8,298 bases of DNA from Clostridiales bacterium (lineage in GTDB: Bacteria; Bacillota; Clostridia; Oscillospirales; Acutalibacteraceae). A model generated the notes under the pieces. That model was not told the DNA's origin and searched no databases. It was given only the letters and a program-made list of their open reading frames with translations. Positions 1 to 6,040 of the stretch are shown in pieces. How positions within the stretch are numbered: position 1 is the stretch's first letter; every line of letters starts with the position of its first letter. The stretch covers positions 1 through 8,298 of the forward strand of contig JAAZGX010000191.1 of the NCBI GenBank assembly GCA_012511005.1. Direction: 5' to 3'. Position numbers and translations under genes: made by a program.

Positions 1-815
1 ATATTGACGAGCTTGACAGTAAAAATATAAACCCTTATACAGAAAATTTTGACGAAAAAGGCTTTAGAAAGCTCTTTGGGAATAATACGGTGCATTGTTT
101 TACGGGTATTGACTATATAGAATACTATAAAAGCTTTGGCGATAATATAGAAATAGTGTTTTCAAACGACCCAAAGCATATATTAAAATACACAAAAAAT
201 GTTCTCAACTGTGATGTTCATTCACGCATAAGAACGCAACGGATTATTAAAGAAGCGGGCGCCAAACGCTCGTTTAGGCTTGACGAGATTTTAACAGAAT
301 CGGTAGACGGCAGCGGCTATAATCCGGAGTACGGCCTTTTAGGCTCCAACAAAGCGACTGAAAGTAAGGTCAAGCTTTTTCCAAGGGATACCGATGCTTT
401 TGTGGCAGACTTATATTGTGAGCTTTACAAGGCGACGGGCAAACAAATGGAGGTTATGGTATACGGTGACGGGGGATTTAAGGACCCCGTGGGTGGCATT
501 TGGGAGCTTGCGGACCCTGTAATTTCGCCGTCATACACACAAGGACTAAAGGGCACGCCGAATGAGCTTAAAATGAAATACTTCGCCGATAACGAGCTGT
601 CAATGCTTCAAAGCGATGAGCTTGCCATGGCGATGAAAAGGAAAATCAGAGAAAAACAAAACAGCCCGGACAGTAAGAATAACGCACAAGGAACAACACC
701 GCGAAGACTTACGGATTTACTCGGCAGCTTATCCGACTTAGTAAGCGGCAGCGGCGACAGAGGCACACCGGTTGTTCTTGTTCAAGGTTATTTTACGAAT
801 TTTGCAACAGAATAA
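1..815 (+). CDS. Coenzyme F420-0:L-glutamate ligase-like protein (gamma-glutamyl ligase family), 5'-truncated by window edge
   Basis: The frame is open from base 3, so the GTG at 90 is internal and the true start lies upstream of the window. About 270 C-terminal residues are visible, ending at TAA 813-815. The protein resembles the long Firmicute homologues annotated as coenzyme F420-0:gamma-glutamyl ligase. The recognisable blocks, numbered from the GTG, are VYGDGGFKDPVGGIWELADP (about residues 123-142), GTPNELKMKYFADNE (about 154-168) and TTPRRLTDLLGSLSDLVSGS (about 202-221), then GTPVVLVQGYF near the end. In archaea and actinobacteria, CofE/FbiB adds glutamate to F420-0 using GTP. Firmicutes generally lack F420, so the substrate here is unknown. 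The gene is convergent with luxS, with a shared terminator between them. Family recognition is from memory of the motifs; the reaction is inference. Confidence 0.75.
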   Translation, partial: IDELDSKNINPYTENFDEKGFRKLFGNNTVHCFTGIDYIEYYKSFGDNIEIVFSNDPKHILKYTKNVLNCDVHSRIRTQRIIKEAGAKRSFRLDEILTESVDGSGYNPEYGLLGSNKATESKVKLFPRDTDAFVADLYCELYKATGKQMEVMVYGDGGFKDPVGGIWELADPVISPSYTQGLKGTPNELKMKYFADNELSMLQSDELAMAMKRKIREKQNSPDSKNNAQGTTPRRLTDLLGSLSDLVSGSGDRGTPVVLVQGYFTNFATE

Positions 816-855
816 AAAAATAGTGCAAGGCAACCTGCCTTGCGCTATCTTTTTT
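813..855. terminator. Bidirectional intrinsic terminator between the F420-ligase-like gene and luxS
   Basis: A 13-bp stem pairs 820-832 (ATAGTGCAAGGCA) with 836-848 (TGCCTTGCGCTAT), with one T-G wobble and the 3-nt loop ACC at 833-835. On the plus strand it is followed by six T (850-855). On the minus strand the A run at 814-820 becomes a T run after the same stem. It therefore fits a Rho-independent terminator for both converging transcription units. It overlaps the stop codon of the plus-strand gene and lies 12 bp beyond the luxS stop. Confidence 0.93.
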
Positions 856-867
856 ACAAGTTTGGCG

Positions 868-1320
868 TTAATAAATCATATTATTAACCGTCCAGCCTGA
901 AAGCAGCTTATATTGTGCTTTTGCTTCAGCTTTCGCTTCCTCTAAATTATGCTCTTTATAGTTGCCGCACTCTGCGGCGCTGACGCCGGGGACTTCCCCG
1001 CCGTATTGCGAAATGAATTCAAACGCTTGTACTGTCAGCGCTAAGGCATCACTATGTGAAATGCCACGCGTTAAAAAGTAAAAGCCCGTTCTGCACCCCA
1101 TAGGTCCAAAATAAACAATATTTCCTTTATGCTCGCTGTTTCTTACAAATGTCGCAAAAAGATGCTCAATAGTATGAATAGGCGCATTGTTAATAACAGG
1201 CTCTGTGTTAGGAATACGCATACGGATGTCATATGTTACTATGTCACCGTCCGTTCTTGAAACATACATACCTCTTTTTAGTGTTGTGTGGTCAACATTA
1301 AAACTTTCAATTCTCTCCAT
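868..1320 (-). CDS. luxS: S-ribosylhomocysteine lyase LuxS (AI-2 precursor synthesis)
   Basis: LuxS cleaves S-ribosylhomocysteine to homocysteine and 4,5-dihydroxy-2,3-pentanedione, the precursor of autoinducer AI-2. It acts in the cytosol within the activated methyl cycle. The 150-residue length is normal for the family. The metal site is visible as HTIEH (His49, Glu52, His53) plus Cys118 in AAECGNY. The catalytic cysteine is Cys76 in FGPMGCRTGFY, and the N-terminal SFNVDHTTLKRGMYVSR block is typical. All known catalytic and metal ligands are present, so it should be active. The ATG start has AAGGAG 7 nt upstream. It is the last gene of the asp23-fakA-recG-luxS unit, 11 bp after recG, and is followed by the terminator at 813-855. 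No partner nucleosidase (Pfs/MtnN) gene lies in the window. Confidence 0.97.
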   Translation of the reverse strand: MERIESFNVDHTTLKRGMYVSRTDGDIVTYDIRMRIPNTEPVINNAPIHTIEHLFATFVRNSEHKGNIVYFGPMGCRTGFYFLTRGISHSDALALTVQAFEFISQYGGEVPGVSAAECGNYKEHNLEEAKAEAKAQYKLLSGWTVNNMIY

Positions 1321-1327
1321 AGTTCTT

Positions 1328-1333
1328 CTCCTT
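1328..1333 (-). promoter_or_regulatory. luxS ribosome binding site overlapping the recG stop codon
   Basis: AAGGAG on the minus strand (plus-strand CTCCTT at 1328-1333) lies 7 nt before the luxS ATG. It shares two bases with the recG TAA at 1332-1334. Ribosomes finishing recG would therefore pass over the luxS initiation site, which suggests coupled translation. That coupling is inference; the overlap is seen directly. Confidence 0.85.
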
Positions 1334-3356
1334 ATATAGCCATAAATAGCCGCTCGATTTCATAAAGCAGCCCCTTGTGGCACTCTTCTTTTAACAGCGG
1401 GTCAATTTCAATTATTCGCCTTGCCGCTTTTCCTGCTTCAAGCAGAGCTTTAGAGTCCGTCATAAGGTCAGCTATTTGCATTTCAGGCAAACCGTGCTGA
1501 CGGCTTCCGAAAAAGTCTCCGGGACCGCGCATTGCAAGGTCTTTATCGGCTATCTTAAAGCCGTCATTCGTTTTGCACAATATGTCAAAGCGTGAAAGGG
1601 CCTCATCATTTACGGCATCTGATACGAGGATGCAGAAGGATTGTTCGCTGCTTCTGCCTATTCTGCCCCTTAATTGGTGCAGCTGTGACAGCCCAAATCG
1701 CTCTGCGTTTTCAATCATCATAACAACGGCATTAGGGACATCTATTCCTACCTCAATTACGGTAGTCGACACTAACAGTTTGTGGGTTTTGTTTATAAAG
1801 TCAGACATAACGGCATCCTTTTCTTTCGTTTTCATCTGACCGTGCAAAAGCCCTATGCTATAATTTTTAAAGTGCGTACTTTTTAAAAATTCAAAATATT
1901 CTGTTGCGGGGACAAGGTCGCTTTCGCCCTCCTCAACGAGTGAACAGACAACGAACGCCTGTTTATTATTATCAAGATGTTTTTTTATAAAAGCATAAAT
2001 CCTGTTCCTGTAAGCGGTTGATACATGATATGTTTTAACGGGCAGCCTGCCTTTTGGCATTTCGTCAAGAAATGAAATGTCAAGGTCGCCGTAAACAGCC
2101 ATAGCAAGCGTACGCGGAATTGGAGTTGCGGTCATTACGAGAATATGCGGGCTTTTGCCTTTCATGCCAAGCGCCGCTCTTTGTGCCACGCCAAAACGGT
2201 GCTGCTCGTCCGTTATAACGAGACCGAGATTAAAAAACTCCACATCACTTTGAATAATAGCGTGTGTTCCGACGACAACTGAACACTCACCGCTTGAAAG
2301 CGCAGATTTTATCCGCTTTTTTTCTTTTGCGGGAGTGCTGCCACAAAGGAGCATAACGCTTATGTTACTATCCTTATACATTTGTGTAAGCGTATTAAAA
2401 TGCTGATTTGCAAGCACCTCTGTCGGTACCATTAAAGCGGACTGAAAGCCGTTTTTATGAACGCTGTATATTAAAGCCGCCGCAACAGCCGTTTTACCGG
2501 AGCCAACATCGCCGCATAAAAGCCTGTTCATGGGAGAATTCTTTCCTATATCCGCCGCCGCCTCTTTTACACACCGTTTTTGCGCCAAAGTGGGCGAAAA
2601 GGGCAGAGAGGCTAAAAACTCTTTTGTATAGTCTTTTTGAATGGGCGGGGCATTAAGTGATGAATTTACACTCTTTTTTCTTAAAAATCCAAGCTGCAAA
2701 ATCAAAAGCTCTTCAAAGACGAGCCGCCTTTTAGCCGCATTCAGCGCTTCATAGCTTTCGGGGAAATGCATATTATTTAACGCTGCTTCAAGTGAGGGCA
2801 GGCGGTACTTTTCTATTAAGTCTAAAGGCAAAGTTTCGGCGATGTTTCCCTTTAACTCAAAAAGGGCTTGAGTTACGCATCTTTCAATAAACTTTGAATT
2901 AAGGGTGCCCTTTTGGCGGTATATTGGGCGAATTTTTTCGCCGCCTTTTGCCTTAGCAAACAGAGGGGACAGCATTTCAACCGCGCCAAACTTATTTACA
3001 GAAAGCTTGCCGTAAAACAGGTATTCTTCACCCTCTTTTAGACTGCTTGCTATGTACTTATTATTAAAAAATGTAAGATTTAGCATATCAGAGCCGTCAA
3101 AAACACTTGTTTTGCAAATAAAAGAGCCGCCTTTCGTTTTTATTTCCGTAACCGGACTAAAAACAACGGCTTTAATACAGCAGACCTCTCCAACGGGTGC
3201 TTCATATATTGATGTGATTTTACTCCAATCCTCATACCTTATCGGATAATAGCGCAAAAGGGCGCCGACAGAGAAAAGCCCAAGCTTTGCAAATTGCGCG
3301 GCGCGTTTCTCCCCGATGCCTTTTAAATATTGTAGTCTCGTTTCAAAATTATACAT
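1332..3356 (-). CDS. recG: ATP-dependent DNA helicase RecG
   Basis: RecG is an SF2 helicase that remodels stalled replication forks and branched recombination intermediates. At 674 residues it is full length for the family. An N-terminal helix-hairpin-helix-like segment (YLKGIGEKRAAQFAKLGL, 10-27) is followed by the OB-fold wedge domain (about 55-160). The helicase core then shows Walker A GDVGSGKT (282-289), the DEQH box in ITDEQHRFG (383-386), MTATPIPRTLAMA (408-420), TTVIEVGIDVP (531-541) and motif VI QLRGRIGR (561-568). The RecG-specific RGPGDFFGSRQHGLPE stretch is at 610-625. The start ATG lies 16 bp after fakA and has no clear Shine-Dalgarno, so it may depend on coupling to fakA translation. 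The reading frame is intact. Confidence 0.98.
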   Translation of the reverse strand: MYNFETRLQYLKGIGEKRAAQFAKLGLFSVGALLRYYPIRYEDWSKITSIYEAPVGEVCCIKAVVFSPVTEIKTKGGSFICKTSVFDGSDMLNLTFFNNKYIASSLKEGEEYLFYGKLSVNKFGAVEMLSPLFAKAKGGEKIRPIYRQKGTLNSKFIERCVTQALFELKGNIAETLPLDLIEKYRLPSLEAALNNMHFPESYEALNAAKRRLVFEELLILQLGFLRKKSVNSSLNAPPIQKDYTKEFLASLPFSPTLAQKRCVKEAAADIGKNSPMNRLLCGDVGSGKTAVAAALIYSVHKNGFQSALMVPTEVLANQHFNTLTQMYKDSNISVMLLCGSTPAKEKKRIKSALSSGECSVVVGTHAIIQSDVEFFNLGLVITDEQHRFGVAQRAALGMKGKSPHILVMTATPIPRTLAMAVYGDLDISFLDEMPKGRLPVKTYHVSTAYRNRIYAFIKKHLDNNKQAFVVCSLVEEGESDLVPATEYFEFLKSTHFKNYSIGLLHGQMKTKEKDAVMSDFINKTHKLLVSTTVIEVGIDVPNAVVMMIENAERFGLSQLHQLRGRIGRSSEQSFCILVSDAVNDEALSRFDILCKTNDGFKIADKDLAMRGPGDFFGSRQHGLPEMQIADLMTDSKALLEAGKAARRIIEIDPLLKEECHKGLLYEIERLFMAI

Positions 3357-3372
3357 AACAATTCGGCAAACG

Positions 3373-5052
3373 CTATTCTATAGAAATAATGTAGTAATAA
3401 ACGGGTTGACCGCCGTCTATACAAATTATTTCACATTCCTTGCCGTACTTTTGATTTAGCGCGTCTAAAAGCTCGTTTGCCTGCTCCTGTTTAATATCCT
3501 CCCCATAATACACAGTTATGAGTGAGGTGTTTTTCTTAATGAGGTGTTTAACTGTTTTAAGAGCCGTTTGTAAAATAGAGTCGTCAATTACGGTAATCTT
3601 ACCGTTTTCCATTCCGAGAATATTCCCCTTTTTTACTGATTGAGAGCCGATTTTACTATCCCTTGCGGCATATGTTATGAGTGATGTGGAAACATTTTCA
3701 GCCGCTTTCGTCATAGCAAGGTGATTTTCTTCACCGGGCATATTTTCATCAAACGCTAAAGCTGCCGCAACACCTTCCGCAACTGTCCGCGTATGGAGTA
3801 CGCGTATTATTTTATTCGTAAGCGGTATAGCTTGCTCTGCCGCCATTATAATGTTTTTATTATTTGGCAGAACAAATATTTCTTTCGCGGGAACTTTTAT
3901 TATGGCTCTTAAAATATCGTCGGTACTGGGGTTCATAGTCTGACCGCCGCTTACTATTCTGTCTACCCCGATATCCTTAAAAACCTGTTCAATTCCGCCG
4001 CCTAAAGCTACGGCTATAATACCGAAATGCTTTTGCTCTTGTTCTTCTTCAATTTCTGCCGTATCAACAGCAGTGTCTGTTTTTGTTTTTGATGCGTCTT
4101 CTTCACTCCATGACAAGTGTTCGCTTTGCACACGCATATTATCAATTTTTATATCTATAAGATAACCGTAGTTAAGAGCATTTTGAAGAATATTACCCGG
4201 CTCGTTTGAATGACAGTGTACTTTTATAATATTATCGTCATCAACAACTACAACAGAATCGCCGATAGACTGAAGGTAAGCGCGAAGCAGGGAAGAAGGC
4301 TTTTTATTATCCTTATTACGCATAATAAGAAACTCCGTGCAATAAGAAAAGTGAATATCCTCATTTATTTTATCCGTTATAACGGGGCGTTCGATAAAGC
4401 CTTTATCCGTTTCAGAGGATTTTATAATCCCATTTCCTAAAAACACGCTTTCCATGCCCTCAAATATATACATAAGACCTTGACCGCCCGCGTCAACAAC
4501 GCCGGCTTTTTTAAGGATAGGGAGTATATTAGGTGTATCAAGGAGAGCTTCGCCTCCTGCTTTCATAGCGTTTACCCACACCGTATCAAAAGCGGCATCG
4601 CTATTTTCAGAACGAGTGAGAGCCTCTTTAGCAAAAAGGCGCGCAACGGTGAGGATTGTCCCCTCCGTCGGCTTCATAACGGCTTTATAGGCATTGTCCA
4701 CCCCTAAAGTGAGAGAAAGAGCAAAGGTTTTGGCGTCTGCCTCTTTGGCGCCTTTAAGCCCCGCGCCTATTCCACGAAAAATTAACGAAAGAATAACTCC
4801 GGAGTTGCCCCTCGCTCCCCTTAAAAGGGCTGAAGAAGCGGCAGAGGCGACTTCTGACACCGTAGCGTCATCAGAAAACCTTGCAAGCTCACGCGCCGCC
4901 GCAGACATAGTAAGCGACATATTAGTGCCCGTATCCCCATCGGGAACGGGGAAAACATTAAGCGCGTCCACGCTTTTTTTGTGGTTATTTATATTGTTAG
5001 CGGCTGATAAAATGCCGTCCCTTAAAATGCTGCCGTTTATCAAATCAAACAC
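3373..5052 (-). CDS. fakA: Fatty acid kinase FakA / YloV (DAK2 domain protein)
   Basis: FakA phosphorylates fatty acids held by a FakB (DegV-family) carrier, so exogenous fatty acids can enter phospholipid synthesis. The 559-residue length matches YloV (about 550). The N-terminal DAK2 kinase domain (about 1-200) carries LNVFPVPDGDTGTNM (31-45, Asp cluster for Mg-ATP), GARGNSGVIL (79-88), KPTEGTIL (127-134) and DAGGQGL (187-193). The central domain has YCTEFLIM (237-244) and KVHCHSNEPG (277-286). A Glu/Thr-rich linker (about 315-341) leads to the C-terminal domain with GGQTMNPST (369-377), VLPNNKN (394-400), TRTVAEG (421-427) and YAARDS (461-466). The start is a GTG, 11 bp after asp23. It aligns the DGDTGTN motif at almost the same distance from the N terminus as in B. 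subtilis YloV. No fakB/degV gene lies in the window. Confidence 0.95.
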   Translation of the reverse strand: MFDLINGSILRDGILSAANNINNHKKSVDALNVFPVPDGDTGTNMSLTMSAAARELARFSDDATVSEVASAASSALLRGARGNSGVILSLIFRGIGAGLKGAKEADAKTFALSLTLGVDNAYKAVMKPTEGTILTVARLFAKEALTRSENSDAAFDTVWVNAMKAGGEALLDTPNILPILKKAGVVDAGGQGLMYIFEGMESVFLGNGIIKSSETDKGFIERPVITDKINEDIHFSYCTEFLIMRNKDNKKPSSLLRAYLQSIGDSVVVVDDDNIIKVHCHSNEPGNILQNALNYGYLIDIKIDNMRVQSEHLSWSEEDASKTKTDTAVDTAEIEEEQEQKHFGIIAVALGGGIEQVFKDIGVDRIVSGGQTMNPSTDDILRAIIKVPAKEIFVLPNNKNIIMAAEQAIPLTNKIIRVLHTRTVAEGVAAALAFDENMPGEENHLAMTKAAENVSTSLITYAARDSKIGSQSVKKGNILGMENGKITVIDDSILQTALKTVKHLIKKNTSLITVYYGEDIKQEQANELLDALNQKYGKECEIICIDGGQPVYYYIISIE

Positions 5053-5063
5053 TCCATTAACAC

Positions 5064-5414
5064 TTAAATCATAGAGTCTACAAACACATTGATTTTATTA
5101 ACCCCAAGCCCCGTCGCCTCTTCAACAGTATAACGGACTTTGTTGACAATGCTTTTTACGATTTCGGATATATTAAGCCCATAAGAAATAATAATATGAA
5201 GCTCGACTATAAGCCCGTCACCGTCTTTTATCACAGTCACGCCCTGGTCAATGTAGTTTCGCGACTTAAAGAAAAAGGAACGAATATTTTGCTTTGTATT
5301 ACTGTTTGCCATACCCGCGACACCAAAGCAGGAGGAGGCGGCGTTGCCTATTAAAGAGGAGAAGTATTCCTTGCCTATTTCAATTACTCCAAGATGATTT
5401 TCAATTTTAATCAT
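5064..5414 (-). CDS. yloU: Asp23/Gls24 family protein (YloU-like)
   Basis: A 116-residue protein of the Asp23/Gls24 (alkaline shock/envelope stress) family. Family-typical features are HLGVIEIGKEYFSSLIGNAA at the N terminus, CFGVAGM (29-35), the beta-strand pair GLIVELHIIISYGLNISEIV (67-86) and KVRYTVEEATGLGVNKINVF (92-111). The exact molecular role of YloU is not established; Staphylococcus Asp23 is a membrane-associated envelope stress protein. There is no signal peptide or membrane segment. The ATG has GAGGTG 6 nt upstream and is the first gene after the promoter at 5444-5472. Immediate linkage to fakA is the conserved Firmicute yloU-yloV arrangement, which supports both assignments. Confidence 0.93.
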   Translation of the reverse strand: MIKIENHLGVIEIGKEYFSSLIGNAASSCFGVAGMANSNTKQNIRSFFFKSRNYIDQGVTVIKDGDGLIVELHIIISYGLNISEIVKSIVNKVRYTVEEATGLGVNKINVFVDSMI

Positions 5415-5443
5415 TTTTTACACCTCGCAACAGATGATAATAA

Positions 5444-5472
5444 ATTGTACCACATATAATAAATACAATCAA
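5444..5472 (-). promoter_or_regulatory. Sigma-A-type promoter for the yloU-fakA-recG-luxS operon
   Basis: Read on the minus strand: -35 TTGATT (5472-5467), a 17-nt spacer, and -10 TACAAT (5449-5444) preceded by TGG, giving an extended -10 (TGn). Transcription would start near 5437, leaving a leader of about 22 nt with GAGGTG just before the yloU ATG. Four of six -35 bases and five of six -10 bases match consensus at ideal spacing, in an otherwise non-coding gap. No operator was recognised. Confidence 0.82.
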
Positions 5473-5509
5473 TATATTAATATCCGCAGAATATGAGCTA
5501 AAATTACAA

Positions 5510-6013
5510 TTACCTTTTTTCCAAAGCGTCAATAATCTGCTGTGCAACACCGTCCGCATTACCTTTGCAGTCTATTATAATATCCGCATATTTTTCATAA
5601 AACGGGCGGCGCATATTATAAATATCCGCAACGCTATAAAAGTTCGGAGCGGCAACACCTCTGTCAGAGAGGTTTTTCGGCAATCTTTTATTAAGCTCCG
5701 AAAGGGGAACTTTAAGATAAACTGTAACACTTCTTTGCTTTAGGTTTTCCATAGCTTCTATTGAAAGCGGCATACTGCCGCCCGTGGCAATTACGGTTTT
5801 ATTGCGCTTTACGCTTTTTCCGAGTTCATTTTCACGCATAAGAAAATCCTCGTACCCGTGTTTTACGATTAAGTCAGAAAGAGGGACGCCCTCTTTTTTA
5901 GAAAGCAAAATATCGGTATCAAGAAAGTCAAAGCCAAGCTTTTTCGCAAGAACAACGCCCACAGTGCTTTTTCCCGAGCCGGGCATACCTATTAGTACAA
6001 TGTTAAAATTCAT
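5510..6013 (-). CDS. Shikimate kinase family protein (AroK-like P-loop kinase)
   Basis: A 167-residue small-molecule kinase of the AroK family. It shows Walker A GMPGSGKST (9-17), DTD (32-34; the second Asp contacts shikimate in true AroK), ATGGS (76-80), the lid segment LSDRG (115-119) and RRPFYEKYAD (135-144, adenine/substrate side). Length is normal. Compared with AroK as I recall it from Mycobacterium tuberculosis, two substrate-side positions differ. The FRR-x-E segment is FLMRENE here (residue 58 is Leu instead of the carboxylate-binding Arg), and GGG is GGS. Related clostridial proteins annotated as shikimate kinase share these changes, as far as I recall. Shikimate 3-phosphorylation is likely but not certain. 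The ATG has GAGGTG 5 nt upstream and lies 27 bp after the ABC transporter gene. No other aromatic pathway gene is visible. No clear terminator follows it. Confidence 0.85.
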   Translation of the reverse strand: MNFNIVLIGMPGSGKSTVGVVLAKKLGFDFLDTDILLSKKEGVPLSDLIVKHGYEDFLMRENELGKSVKRNKTVIATGGSMPLSIEAMENLKQRSVTVYLKVPLSELNKRLPKNLSDRGVAAPNFYSVADIYNMRRPFYEKYADIIIDCKGNADGVAQQIIDALEKR

Positions 6014-6040
6014 AAACGCACCTCAAAAACAAACAAATAT

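Noticed and set aside
4694..5074. 126-codon open frame on the plus strand, antisense to the start of fakA
   Set aside because: It is Ser/Ala/Pro-rich, has no recognisable domain, and lies wholly opposite the conserved DAK2 coding region; it is a shadow of fakA codon usage.
5473..5509. Possible terminator after the shikimate-kinase-like gene
   Set aside because: Only a weak 6-bp stem (ATATTC/GGATAT with a wobble) is present and no T run follows on the minus strand.
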